Shown: piece after piece, positions 1 to 8,402 of the stretch
Layout: each line of letters starts with the position of its first letter
Numbering within the stretch: the first letter of the stretch is position 1
Source: an uncultured Actinomyces sp.
GTDB taxonomy: Bacteria > Actinomycetota > Actinomycetes > Actinomycetales > Actinomycetaceae
Assembly (NCBI GenBank): GCA_937926195.1
Contig: CALEXZ010000042.1
Span: forward strand, 1 to 51,099
DNA length: 51,099 bases
Direction: 5' to 3'
Made by a program: the position numbers and the translations under genes
The notes under the pieces: generated by a model
Told to the model about the DNA's origin: nothing
Seen by the model: the letters and a program-made list of their open reading frames with translations, nothing else
Databases searched by the model: none

Positions 1-111
1 CCGGCTGCTGCGGGTGACAACACCCCCCGGATCATCTACGGACAGGGGCAAGACATCATGCCCACAGCAACTGGCCCGGCCCCGGACCACCCAGGACCAC
101 CAACAAGGTAA
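1..111 (+). CDS. 3' end of a truncated upstream gene, product unknown
   Basis: Frame 1 is open from the first base and reads a Pro/Gly-rich tail beginning PAAAGDNTPRIIYGQGQDIM before a TAA stop. I recognise no domain. A stop-free run of 36 codons is modest in GC-rich DNA, so this may be chance. It is listed because the reading frame has the orientation of the next gene and ends before its operator region. Confidence 0.3.
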   Translation, partial: PAAAGDNTPRIIYGQGQDIMPTATGPAPDHPGPPTR

Positions 112-135
112 CGGGCACTGAAGAGCGTACCTCCG

Positions 136-215
136 TCACTGACGGTAGTGATTGTGTCACTGTCGTGACTGAGGGTCTCACTGTAGACGCAGATCGGTTC
201 ACTGACTTAAAGTGA
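136..215 (+). promoter_or_regulatory. promoter with three tandem dyads before the AlbA_2 gene
   Basis: Three short inverted repeats built on GTCAC/TCACT lie in series: TCACTGACGGTAGTGA (136-151), GTCACTGTCGTGAC (156-169) and TCACT-n7-AGTGA (199-215); one further TCACT half-site is at 178-182. A plausible promoter sits inside: -35 TAGACG at 184-189, 18-nt spacer, -10 TAAAGT at 208-213, six bases before the GTG start. The last dyad covers the -10, so a protein binding there would block transcription. Autoregulation by the downstream HTH-bearing protein is an inference. Confidence 0.55.
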
Positions 216-219
216 GGGG

Positions 220-1944
220 GTGACTGAAGATGAGCTCGAGCGGCACGTCGCGCGCCTGCGACGTCAGGGTGCTGATGATGGCCGTGTGGAAGCCAAGGCT
301 GCGGCCGGAGGGCTGAGCAAGACCGTCTGGCAGACAGTGTCGGCGTTCGCTAACACTGACGGAGGCGTCGTCATCCTCGGTCTTGACGAGCGCAACGGCT
401 TCGCTCCAACCCCGGGCTTCCAGGCGTCCTCGATCATGAGTGCTCTGCGTCACGGTCTCGCGCGTGCGCCCGGCGAGAGGCCCAAGGTGCAGCCGGTTCC
501 CGACTATGAGATCGACCGAGGAAACGTTGACGGCGGCGACGTCGTTATCCTGACCGTCGAGCCCCTCAGGCCCGGGCCTGGTGTCGCACAGCCGTGCTAT
601 GTCTATGAGCAAGGTGTCGAGCGCGGCAGTTACAAGCGCATTGACGACGCGGACGTGCACCTGACTCCCTACGAGGTCTACCTCCTGCACACCCAGAACC
701 AGTTGGACGGGACCGATCGCGAGGCTGTTGACGGTGCGACTCTCGCCGACCTCTCTGAGGAGGGGGTGTCCAGAGCTCTGGGTGCGCTTCGAGCAGGACG
801 TTCGCAGGCGCTCCAGGGCATTGCCCCAGACGATGTCGCCGGGGCGCTGGAGCGGATCAATGTTCTCGCTCGCGACGGTCGGGTGACCCTTGCCGGCTAC
901 CTCGTTCTCGGCGCCTACCCCCAGCAGGAGTATCCCCAGATCACTGTCGACGTTGCTGTGCATCCGGGCGTCAACAAGTCGCAGGACCCGACCGTCCGCT
1001 TTGTCGACCGCCAGAACTGTGACGGTCCGCTGCCTCGGATGATCCAGGACGCGGTTGCTGCCGTCCTGCGTAACCTGCGTGTACACCGAGTCGTCGACGG
1101 TACAGGGGGACGCGACCTCCCGGAGATTCCTGAGGAGGTCCTTCGTGAGGCCATCACGAACGCCGTGATGCACCGCGACTACTCGCACTGGGTACGTGGG
1201 CAGCAGGTCGCTGTCGACGTCTACCCGGACCGGGTGGAGGTCACCAGTCCTGGAGGGTTCTGGGGCGACAAGACCAAGAACAACGTCGCGGACGGGCGGT
1301 CCCAGGCACGTAACCAGGCCCTTGCTCGGCTTCTCGCCCTCGTTCCACTTGACGATGGTCGCTCCACCGTTGCTGAGCAGCAGGGTTCCGGCGTCCCGCG
1401 AATGATCGCCGCCATGCGCGAGCAGGGCCTGCCTGCACCCGACTACAGCGCGTCTGGCGTTGACCACGTCGTGGTGCGTCTCGACCGATTCGGACTTCTG
1501 GACCCGCAGGTCGACGCGTGGCTCTCAGATCTTCCTGGTGCCCTCGGGCGCAGTCGTCATGAGAACGTTGCGCTTGCGCTTGCTCGCCGTGTAGGACATG
1601 TCAGCGTGGAGGACCTACGTCAGAATCTCGGTCTCGACTCTGACGACTGTCGTGAGGTCCTCGTTGCGCTCGCAATCGACGGCATCCTCGTAGGTGACGG
1701 CGACGGACCCTACGTCCTTGCTGGTCGTCGCGAGCTGCGCACAACCGGAGAGGCCCAACGTGAGGTTCTGGCGGTTCTCCGGCCTGACGAGCCTCGGTCC
1801 ATCCACGAGATCGCAGAGGCGACCGGTAAGAGCCTGGGCGCCTTGCGCGCCCTGCTTCGCGACCTCGTCGAGCAGGGGCTGGTTGAGGCGACCGCGCCAC
1901 CGCAGAGCCGCAAGAGGAAGTACCTCCTTGGCGCTGGGGCCTGA
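220..1944 (+). CDS. AlbA_2 (Schlafen AAA_4-type) regulator with ATPase-like and winged-helix domains
   Basis: The 574-residue protein has the layout of AlbA_2/divergent-AAA_4 transcription regulators. The N-terminal domain contains the typical E-x-K and FANTDGGVVILGL stretch (about residues 20-55). A HATPase_c_4-like region follows at about 290-420 (EEVLREAITNAVMHRDY, then SPGGF and a QGSGVPRMI glycine motif). The C-terminal 130 residues look like two winged helices. Such proteins are usually DNA-binding regulators or defence/stress-associated; the target is unknown. The GTG start is six bases after a TAAAGT box, so the transcript is probably leaderless. Base composition is visibly less GC-rich, with more GTT and some ATT codons than the following genes, consistent with an accessory gene. 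Confidence 0.8.
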   Translation: MTEDELERHVARLRRQGADDGRVEAKAAAGGLSKTVWQTVSAFANTDGGVVILGLDERNGFAPTPGFQASSIMSALRHGLARAPGERPKVQPVPDYEIDRGNVDGGDVVILTVEPLRPGPGVAQPCYVYEQGVERGSYKRIDDADVHLTPYEVYLLHTQNQLDGTDREAVDGATLADLSEEGVSRALGALRAGRSQALQGIAPDDVAGALERINVLARDGRVTLAGYLVLGAYPQQEYPQITVDVAVHPGVNKSQDPTVRFVDRQNCDGPLPRMIQDAVAAVLRNLRVHRVVDGTGGRDLPEIPEEVLREAITNAVMHRDYSHWVRGQQVAVDVYPDRVEVTSPGGFWGDKTKNNVADGRSQARNQALARLLALVPLDDGRSTVAEQQGSGVPRMIAAMREQGLPAPDYSASGVDHVVVRLDRFGLLDPQVDAWLSDLPGALGRSRHENVALALARRVGHVSVEDLRQNLGLDSDDCREVLVALAIDGILVGDGDGPYVLAGRRELRTTGEAQREVLAVLRPDEPRSIHEIAEATGKSLGALRALLRDLVEQGLVEATAPPQSRKRKYLLGAGA

Positions 1945-2034
1945 CCCACCTCCGCACCACCCCGCCCCGTCACCACCCCGCCCCTGCCGTCCCCTGCGCA
2001 CCGCAGCGCGGGTGCTGACGCCCTGTCTCGACCT

Positions 2035-2066
2035 TTGACTCGGTGACTTAGGGAAGACTAACTTGC
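2035..2066 (+). promoter_or_regulatory. promoter overlapped by a DtxR/IdeR-like iron box
   Basis: A -35 TTGACT (2035-2040) and -10 TAACTT (2059-2064) are separated by 18 nt. Overlapping the -10 at 2048-2066 is TTAGGGAAGACTAACTTGC, which matches 13 of 19 positions of the DtxR/IdeR consensus TTAGGTTAGSCTAACCTAA, including the whole TTAGG and CTAAC cores. DtxR-family repressors bound with Fe(II) block such promoters, so the operon that follows is probably induced by iron limitation. The match was made by eye; binding is inference. Confidence 0.6.
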
Positions 2067-2105
2067 TGGTGTCAACCTGCTCGGACGCTATATCCAAGGA
2101 CACTC

Positions 2106-2537
2106 GTGAAGATCACCCGCACTCTCCCGCTCGCCGCCGCCGGTCTGTCCGCGCTCCTCGTCGTCGGTGCCAACACTGTCTTCTCCGCATGCGACCCCAT
2201 GCCCGACGGCAGCTGGATGCGGTGCCACGACTGCCAGAACCAGGTCACGGCCGGAGCTGCCGTCCTCGCCCTGGTCCTGGGCGCCAGCGCCTTCGTCCCC
2301 AAGCGCTCCCTGCGCCTTGCCCTCCAGGCCCTCGGGGTCGTCGGCGCCGTCGTCGTCTTCCTCACCCCCGGGGTCATCTGCCCCCTGTGCATGATGGAGA
2401 CCATGCGCTGCCACACCGTCTTCCAGCCCTTCGCCCGCATCATGAGCGGCCTTATCGCGGCCACCGGCGTCGCCAGCCTCGCCGTCACCCTGCGCGGCAC
2501 CAAGAAGTCCGTGGCCCCCGCTCCTGCCGCGGCCTGA
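2106..2537 (+). CDS. DUF4418 family cysteine-rich membrane protein
   Basis: This 143-residue protein has four hydrophobic segments (about 7-25, 45-63, 72-88, 113-131). It carries paired cysteines near the membrane: C29, then MRCHDC (C40, C43), CPLC (C92, C95) and MRCH (C102, H103). The pattern matches DUF4418 proteins, which usually precede a pair of FtsX-like permeases and an ATPase in actinobacteria and clostridia. The Cys/His content suggests metal or heme contact, but this is inference. The GTG start is the first after the iron-box promoter and leaves a short leader. It is the first gene of a five-gene operon with short gaps. Confidence 0.75.
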   Translation: MKITRTLPLAAAGLSALLVVGANTVFSACDPMPDGSWMRCHDCQNQVTAGAAVLALVLGASAFVPKRSLRLALQALGVVGAVVVFLTPGVICPLCMMETMRCHTVFQPFARIMSGLIAATGVASLAVTLRGTKKSVAPAPAAA

Positions 2538-2556
2538 GCCCACGCCCTCAGGGTCG

Positions 2557-3423
2557 ATGAGCCGACGCCTGCGCCTCGCCGTCGTCGCGGCCGTCCTCGC
2601 CCTCGCGCTCCCCGGCGCCCTGGCCTCCTGCGCCCGGGCACCGGGGAGCGACTACGCCTCCGCCCACAAGGGCGACGTCGTCACCCTCGGCACCTGGGAG
2701 CAGGACGGTGACGCCGCCAACGGCCCCGAGCCCCTGACGTGGATCGTCCTCGACCGCATCGACGACCGCCTCCTGCTGCTCACCGCCGACGTCGTCGCCG
2801 CCCGCCCCTACCACCACGTGCCCTTCGAGCCGGTCACCTGGGCCGACTCCGACCTGCGTGCCTGGCTCAACACAGAGTTCCTCACCCAGGCCCTTACCCC
2901 GGCCGAGCAGGAGCTCGTCCAGCCCACGCTCCTGGACAACCCGGCCCAGTCCGTCGCCGGAACCGACGGCGGCGCCCCCACCACCGACCGCGTCATGGCC
3001 CTGAGCGAGACCGACGCCGTCATCTACCTGTCGACCGACTGGGACCGTGAGTGGTCCGGCCAGGCCAGCGCCTCCGACGCCGTCGCCGGTGACGCCCTGT
3101 ACACCGACGGCAACGGCCACGTCGACTGGTGGCTGCGCTCACCCGGGGGTGACGACTACGCCGCCCAGTACGTCTCCGCCGCCGGCGTGCCCGCCACCGC
3201 GGGCATCGCCTGCGACGCCCAGCTCGGCGTGCGCCCCGCCCTGTGGCTCAGCCTCACCTCCGGGGCGTCGTCCCCGGCGACCGCCCTCGTCCCCACCGCC
3301 GCCACGGTCCCCACCGCCGCCACGGTCTCCACCGCCACGGTCTCCGGCGCCGCCACCCCCGCCCTCGTCCCCACCACCCCAGCCGTCACCACCCCCGCGG
3401 GCAGCCGGGAGCCGCGCCCGTGA
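2557..3423 (+). CDS. DUF6273-domain lipoprotein
   Basis: The 288-residue precursor starts with a lipoprotein signal (SRRLRLAVVAAVLALALPG, lipobox LASC near residue 24). The body resembles DUF6273: TWIVLD, DSDLRAWLN, LTPAEQELV, and the WWLRSPG...GVRPALWL ending. The last 50 residues are a Thr/Ala/Pro-rich tail made of imperfect VPTAAT repeats, which looks like a flexible cell-wall-spanning linker. Its stop overlaps the next start (GTGA, 3420-3423), so translation is coupled to the permease. It may be an extracytoplasmic accessory of the transporter; substrate contact is not shown. Confidence 0.7.
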   Translation: MSRRLRLAVVAAVLALALPGALASCARAPGSDYASAHKGDVVTLGTWEQDGDAANGPEPLTWIVLDRIDDRLLLLTADVVAARPYHHVPFEPVTWADSDLRAWLNTEFLTQALTPAEQELVQPTLLDNPAQSVAGTDGGAPTTDRVMALSETDAVIYLSTDWDREWSGQASASDAVAGDALYTDGNGHVDWWLRSPGGDDYAAQYVSAAGVPATAGIACDAQLGVRPALWLSLTSGASSPATALVPTAATVPTAATVSTATVSGAATPALVPTTPAVTTPAGSREPRP

Positions 3424-4610
3424 CCCGGCCCCTCACCCTGCGTGCGGTCCCCGCCCGCAACGCCCTCGCCCACCGCGCCCGCAGCGCGATCCTCCTGGCC
3501 CTCGCCCTCGCCCAGGCCGCCTGCCTCATGGCCGGACTCACCCTGCTGGCCGGCACCCGCACCGAGCTGCGGCTCGCCGAGCAGCGCCTGGGCGCCGACG
3601 TCATCGTCTACCCCGCCGCGGGCCGCCAGCAGGTGCCCGACAACGAGCTCACCGTCCTGGGCACCCCCGTCGACTACCAGCGCGACCGCACCGCCCTGGA
3701 GCGCCTGGCCCAGAACGACGCCATCGCCGTCGTCACCCACCAGCTCTACCTGACCACCACCCTGAGCGACGGCCAGGCGGCCTGGGTCGTCGGTTACGAG
3801 CCCGCCACCGACACCGTCCTGTCCGCCTGGCTCGACGAGGGTCCCGACGCCGACCCCGCCACCGGCACCGTCGCCCTCGGCGCCAACGTCGCCGCCCGGC
3901 TCCACGACCCCGCCACTATCACCCTGTGGGGTCGCGACTGGCCCGTCACCGCCCACCTGGGCGCCACCGGGACCCGGCTCGACGACGCCGTCCTGGCCAG
4001 CACGGACACCGTCCGGGAGCTTCTCGACGCCGCCACCGCCGCGGGCGACACGACCTACGCGGGCCTCGACCCCGACACGAGCTACTCCGCCGCCCTGCTC
4101 ACCCTCCACGACCGTGAGGACGCCGCCTCCGTCGCCGGCTGGGTCAACGTCTACGTCCGCAAGGTCACCGCCGAGTACACCGACGCCGCCCTGGTCTCCA
4201 CCGCCGCCGCAGCCCACGCCCACGGCGGCCTCGTCCTCGGCGCCACCGTCCTGGCCTGGGGCCTGCTCGTGGCCGCCCACGCCGTCGCCCAGTCCCTGCT
4301 CATGCACGAGCGCCGCCCGGAGGTCCGGGTGTGGCGCACCGTCGGCGCCAGCGTGCGCGCCGTCGCCCGCGTGCTCACGCGCGAGGCGCTGCTCGTGCAC
4401 GCCGTGGGCGCTCTGGCCGGCACCACCTGCGCCGCCCTCGCCCTGCTCCTGGCCGACGATGCCCTGCCCGGCGGCACGCCCACCGCGGTCACGCTCGCCG
4501 TTACGGGAGGGGCCGCCGTCGCTACTACGCTGCTCACCGCCGCCGCCAGCACCCGCCTTGCCCTGGCCCGCGCCGTGCGCGCCGACGACGGCCAGGCGCT
4601 CCTGACCTGA
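3420..4610 (+). CDS. FtsX/MacB-like ABC transporter permease (first of pair)
   Basis: The 396-residue protein begins at the GTG that overlaps the previous stop. The frame is open further upstream, but that part is only a shadow of the lipoprotein gene. Topology is FtsX-like: one N-terminal membrane segment (about 21-45), a large outside domain beginning RLGADVIVYP, and three C-terminal segments with a cytoplasmic HERRPEVRVWRTVGAS coupling helix. The outside domain has the RLGAD...QLYL...GYEPATD layout of the permeases found in p19/FTR1-type iron loci (Campylobacter p19 region), but lacks the CC motif of its partner. It works with the next permease and the ATPase. Confidence 0.8.
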   Translation: MTRPLTLRAVPARNALAHRARSAILLALALAQAACLMAGLTLLAGTRTELRLAEQRLGADVIVYPAAGRQQVPDNELTVLGTPVDYQRDRTALERLAQNDAIAVVTHQLYLTTTLSDGQAAWVVGYEPATDTVLSAWLDEGPDADPATGTVALGANVAARLHDPATITLWGRDWPVTAHLGATGTRLDDAVLASTDTVRELLDAATAAGDTTYAGLDPDTSYSAALLTLHDREDAASVAGWVNVYVRKVTAEYTDAALVSTAAAAHAHGGLVLGATVLAWGLLVAAHAVAQSLLMHERRPEVRVWRTVGASVRAVARVLTREALLVHAVGALAGTTCAALALLLADDALPGGTPTAVTLAVTGGAAVATTLLTAAASTRLALARAVRADDGQALLT

Positions 4611-4629
4611 CACCACCGGAGGAACACGC

Positions 4630-5844
4630 ATGCTCACCATGAGGACCCTGCCGTGGCGCAACCTGCGCGGCTACCCCGCCCGCACCACCGCCCTGCTCGT
4701 CCTGACGACCCTCATGGCCGTCGCCGCCTTTGGCGGGGGACTCATCATCCAGGGCGTGCGCCAGGGCCTGGGCCTGGCCGAGGCGCGCCTGGGCGCCGAC
4801 ATCATCGTCACCCCCGCGGACACCGGCACCGGCTTCAACCCCCAGCAGGCCCTGACCCAGACCGAGCCCGACTACTTCTACATGGACGCCGCCGTCGTCG
4901 ACCAGGTCGCCGCCGTCGACGGCGTCCAGCGCGTCTCCGCCCAGCTCTACCTCGCCTCCGCCAAGGCCTCCTGCTGCTCCGCCCGCCTCCAGCTCATCGC
5001 CTTCGACCCCGCCACCGACTTCACCATCCAGCCGTGGATCGCCCAGACCCTGCCCGACGGGGAGGACGGCGTTGGCGCCATGGAGGTCGTCGTGGGCGCC
5101 AACGTCACCGTCTTCGAGTCCGGCACCATCTCGCTCTTCGGCCGCGAGCTGCGCATCGTCAGCCAGCTCGCCCCCTCGGGCACCAGCCTCGACAACGCCG
5201 TCTACATGAACCGCGAGACCTTCGGGGCGGTCCTCCAGGCCTCCTTCGAGAAGAACCTCAACCGCTACGGCTACGTCGACGCCGACGACGTCGTCTCCGC
5301 CGTCACCGTCGACGTCGCCGACGGCGCCGACCCCGACGCCGTCGCCGCCGCCATCCGTGACCAGGTCGACGGCGTCACCGTCACCACCGCCTCCGGGATG
5401 GTCTCCGGCATCGCCGCCTCCCTCGACCGCGCGGCGCAGGCCGTGACCGTCATCGTCGCCCTCATCTGGGGGCTGGGCCTGGCCGTCACCGTCCTCGTCT
5501 ACGCCCTCGTCGTCCACGAGCGCCGCCGCGAGCTCGCCACCCTCACCGCCCTGGGGGCCGGCCGGGACGCCGTGCGCCGCACCGTCGTCGCCGAGGCCGT
5601 CATCGTCAACCTCGTCGGGGCGCTCGCCGGCACCCTCCTCGCCGGGGTCGTCGTCGGCTCCTTCGCCACCGCCATCGGCCAGTCCCTCGGCGTGGGCCTC
5701 GTCCTGCCGGGGCCGGGCGCCGTGGCCCTGACCGGCGGCGCCACCCTCGGCGGTGCCGTCATCGCGGCGGCGCTGAGCGCGGGCGCCAGCCTCATCCGAC
5801 TCAACCGCGTCGACCCCAGCCTCGTGCTCAAGGAGGGCGAGTGA
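4630..5844 (+). CDS. FtsX/MacB-like ABC transporter permease (second of pair, SCC motif)
   Basis: The 404-residue permease has a GGAGG ribosome site seven bases before the ATG. It has one N-terminal membrane segment, an outside domain (RLGADIIVTP, then AQLYLASAKASCCSARLQLI with vicinal cysteines 115-116, then GFDPATDF-like AFDPATDF) and three C-terminal segments ending in VDPSLVLKEGE. The ASCC plus FDPATDFTIQPW pattern is, to my knowledge, typical of the permeases that accompany p19/Fe-permease loci, which supports a metal-related role. Together with the iron box upstream this makes iron or reductant transport the best guess. Confidence 0.82.
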   Translation: MLTMRTLPWRNLRGYPARTTALLVLTTLMAVAAFGGGLIIQGVRQGLGLAEARLGADIIVTPADTGTGFNPQQALTQTEPDYFYMDAAVVDQVAAVDGVQRVSAQLYLASAKASCCSARLQLIAFDPATDFTIQPWIAQTLPDGEDGVGAMEVVVGANVTVFESGTISLFGRELRIVSQLAPSGTSLDNAVYMNRETFGAVLQASFEKNLNRYGYVDADDVVSAVTVDVADGADPDAVAAAIRDQVDGVTVTTASGMVSGIAASLDRAAQAVTVIVALIWGLGLAVTVLVYALVVHERRRELATLTALGAGRDAVRRTVVAEAVIVNLVGALAGTLLAGVVVGSFATAIGQSLGVGLVLPGPGAVALTGGATLGGAVIAAALSAGASLIRLNRVDPSLVLKEGE

Positions 5845-5845
5845 C

Positions 5846-6529
5846 ATGAAGACCAGTGGCATGACGATCCGGGCCCGGTCCCTGACGAAGGACTTCCCCC
5901 GCTCCGCCCGCTCCAGCGCCGTGCTCACCGCCGTCGCCCCCACGGACCTCACGCTCGAGGGCTCCAGCCTCACCGTCGTCACCGGCCGCTCGGGCTGCGG
6001 CAAGTCGACGCTGCTGACCATGCTCGCGGGTCTGCTCACCCCCACGGCCGGCACGGTCGAGGTTGACGGGCAGGACCTCTACGCCCTCAGCGAGCCCGAG
6101 CGCTCACACCTGCGCAACGAGCGCATCGGCCTCGTGCCCCAGGGCCACGCCGCCCTGCGCTCTCTCACCGTCCTGGAGAACGTCCTGCTGCCCGCCGTCA
6201 TCCACGGCGACGCCGAGCCCCCGGTGGAGCGCGCGGCCGCGCTGCTCGAGGATGTCGGGCTCACCGCCCTGGCCGAGCAGCACCCGCAGGAGCTCTCCGG
6301 CGGCGAGCTGCGGCGCCTGGCCATCGCCCGCGCCCTGCTCATGGGCCCGGGCGCCCTGCTGGCCGACGAGCCCACGGCCGGGCTCGACAGTGAGAACGTC
6401 GCCGTCGTCCTCTCCCTCCTGCGCCGGGCCGCCGACGACGGCGCCGCCGTCCTCGTCGTCACCCACGAGCCCGAGGCCGAGCGCGTCGCCGACCGCGTCC
6501 TCACCATGGACGGGGGCCGTCTCGCCTGA
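5846..6529 (+). CDS. ABC transporter ATP-binding protein (LolD/MacB type)
   Basis: This 227-residue ATPase has Walker A GRSGCGKST (47-55), signature LSGGELRR, Walker B ALLADEPTAGLD and an H-loop VVTHE, all intact. It belongs to the small single-domain ATPases that energise FtsX-type mechanotransmission pairs. It starts one base after the permease stop (an alternative ATG lies 15 bases later) and closes the iron-box operon. No transport channel is expected in this family; the two FtsX proteins with the lipoprotein may extract or move a substrate on the outer face of the membrane. Confidence 0.88.
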   Translation: MKTSGMTIRARSLTKDFPRSARSSAVLTAVAPTDLTLEGSSLTVVTGRSGCGKSTLLTMLAGLLTPTAGTVEVDGQDLYALSEPERSHLRNERIGLVPQGHAALRSLTVLENVLLPAVIHGDAEPPVERAAALLEDVGLTALAEQHPQELSGGELRRLAIARALLMGPGALLADEPTAGLDSENVAVVLSLLRRAADDGAAVLVVTHEPEAERVADRVLTMDGGRLA

Positions 6530-6545
6530 GGGCGCCGCGCCGTGG

Positions 6546-6618
6546 CCGGGCGGCGCAGGCGCGCCGGGCGGTGCGGGAGCGCCGGGCGGTGCGGGAGCGG
6601 CCGACGGGTGCGGGAGCG
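6546..6618. repeat. 18-bp tandem repeat, about four copies
   Basis: Units of CCGGGCGGTGCGGGAGCG repeat at 6564-6581 and 6582-6599, with diverged copies on both sides (6546-6563 and 6600-6618). It lies between the ATPase stop and the MATE start. I see no gene in it; the rest of 6530-6736 holds a possible -10 TAGGCT at 6688-6693 and the MATE ribosome site. Confidence 0.7.
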
Positions 6619-6736
6619 GCAGCCCGGGACGCCGGTCAGGAGACCAGGCTCGCACCGTCTCGGGAGGAAAACGACCGGGAAGACCAATAGGCTGGGCGAC
6701 CGTCCCCACGCCCAGCCACCCCCGTCCGAGGAGTCC

Positions 6737-8107
6737 ATGGCCACCCCGCTCACCGAAGGCACCCCCTGGCGCGTCATCGGCGCCTTCACCGTCCCCCTCG
6801 TCCTGGGCAATATCATCCAGCAGGCCTACCAGCTCGCCGACACCATCGTCGTCGGGCGGTTCCTCGGCGTGCTGCCGCTGGCCTCCGTCGGCGCTACCGG
6901 TGTCCTGCTGTTCCTCGTCATCGGCTTCTCCTTCGGCGTGACCAGCGGCCTGACCATCCCCCTGTCCCAGGCCTACGGCGCCCAGGACCAGGTGGCCGTG
7001 CGCCGCTCCGTCGCCGCGGGCACCCTCGTGTCCGTCGCTCTCACCGTCATCCTCACGGTCATCGGCACCGTGCTGCTCAAGCCGCTGCTCCTGCTGCTGC
7101 GCACCCCCGCCGAGATCATGGACGACGCGGTGAGCTACGGCCTCGTCTTCTTCTCCGTCACCTTCGCCATCGTCGCCTTCAACTACCTGTCGGCGATCAT
7201 CCGGGCCGTCGGCGACTCGCGTACCCCGCTCGTCTTCCTGGCGATCGCCTCCGCGCTCAACATCGTCCTCGACGTCGTGCTCATCGCCGGGCTGGGCATG
7301 GGCGTCGAGGGGGCCGCCTACGCCACGGCCGTCGCCGAGGTCATCAGCGCCCTGCTGTGCCTGTGGTGGATCCGCATCCGCTTCCCCGTCTTCCACCTGC
7401 GCCGACAGGACTGGAGGGTCACGCGGGCCGAGCTGCGCCACCACCTGAGGATGGGCCTGCCCCTGGGCTTCAACATGTCGATCATCGCCATCGGCGTCGT
7501 CGCCGTGCAGCTGCGCCTCAACGGGCTCGGCTCCGAGGCCATCGCGGCCTTCACCACCGCCATCCGCATCGACGGCCTGGCCAACTCGACCCTGTCCTCC
7601 ATCGGTCTGGCCGTGTCCACCTACGCGGCCCAGAACTTCGGGGCGCGGCGCGTGGACCGGGTGAGGGTCGGTGTGCGCCAGGGCAACGTCCTGGCCGTCG
7701 TCACCTCCCTCGTCCTCGCCCTCCTCCTCGTGCCGACGGCGGTGCCGCTGTCGCGCGTCTTCGTCGGTGACGGCTCCGAGCAGGTCGTCAGCCTCTCCGC
7801 CCAGGCCGTCATCATGTTCTCCCTCACGTACTGGATCCTCGGGATCCTCTACGTCCTGCGCGGAGTCCTCCAGGGGCTGGGCAAAATGCGCGCCCCCTTC
7901 TACTCGGGTCTGGCCGAGCTCGTCATGCGCGTCGTCGTCGCGATCTGGCTCGGGGACGTGCTCGGCTACCTCGGCGTGTGCGCCTCCGAGCCCCTGGCCT
8001 GGGTCGGCGCCGTCGCTCTGCTCGTTCCCGCCTACCGGCGCACCCGTCGCCGCCTGCTCGACGTCGATCCGCCCGGTGAGCGGGCCGCCCGGCCCGCCAC
8101 GGCCTGA
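6737..8107 (+). CDS. MATE family efflux transporter
   Basis: The 456-residue polytopic protein opens with TPWRVIGAFTVPLVLGNIIQQAYQ and VGRFLGVLPLASVG, hallmarks of the MATE/DinF group of the MOP superfamily. About twelve hydrophobic segments are visible as two homologous halves (LGMGVEGAAYATAVAEV closes the first). MATE proteins export cationic drugs or metabolites using H+ or Na+ gradients. The ATG at 6737 follows CGAGGAG; the frame is open further upstream through the tandem repeat but that part has no membrane or family features. The gene stands alone; substrate unknown. Confidence 0.88.
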   Translation: MATPLTEGTPWRVIGAFTVPLVLGNIIQQAYQLADTIVVGRFLGVLPLASVGATGVLLFLVIGFSFGVTSGLTIPLSQAYGAQDQVAVRRSVAAGTLVSVALTVILTVIGTVLLKPLLLLLRTPAEIMDDAVSYGLVFFSVTFAIVAFNYLSAIIRAVGDSRTPLVFLAIASALNIVLDVVLIAGLGMGVEGAAYATAVAEVISALLCLWWIRIRFPVFHLRRQDWRVTRAELRHHLRMGLPLGFNMSIIAIGVVAVQLRLNGLGSEAIAAFTTAIRIDGLANSTLSSIGLAVSTYAAQNFGARRVDRVRVGVRQGNVLAVVTSLVLALLLVPTAVPLSRVFVGDGSEQVVSLSAQAVIMFSLTYWILGILYVLRGVLQGLGKMRAPFYSGLAELVMRVVVAIWLGDVLGYLGVCASEPLAWVGAVALLVPAYRRTRRRLLDVDPPGERAARPATA

Positions 8108-8402
8108 GAGGCTGAGCGGGGCGGGTTGCGGGGTGCCGGGAGCAGACACGCACGGGAACGGGGCGAGCCCGGCGCCGTTGACGGGCCCGCAGGCCCAGCC
8201 TCGCACGACACGATGTCACCCATCTGTGATCGAAGGCATGACGTACGTCTGTCATTTCTGCGGATTTCTGCGAGATGTCGTCCGGCAGGCGCCATGCCCG
8301 TCGCCGCCCCCGGCGTCCGGGGCGCAGGGCCGATGGTGCGGGCAGACCTGCCCGTCGGCCTGTAGGTCCGACCTCCGGGGCCGAAGTGGATACCCTGGTG
8401 TC
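8108..8402. other. intergenic region with a nested dyad, no gene seen
   Basis: No convincing gene lies here. A nested palindrome is at 8238-8255 (ATGAC-n8-GTCAT with GACGTACGTC inside), followed by a direct repeat ATTTCTGCGG/ATTTCTGCGA at about 8254-8273. A -10 TACCCT at 8391-8396 is six bases before the next GTG start, giving a leaderless transcript. Confidence 0.5.

Noticed and set aside
199..1467. 422-residue minus-strand frame opposite the AlbA_2 gene
   Set aside because: No family motifs; the plus strand has clear AlbA_2 and ATPase-like motifs.
6104..8206. 700-residue minus-strand open frame opposite the ATPase and MATE genes
   Set aside because: It is Gly/Asp/Glu/His-rich without any domain and mirrors two genes with clear motifs; typical antisense shadow in GC-rich DNA.
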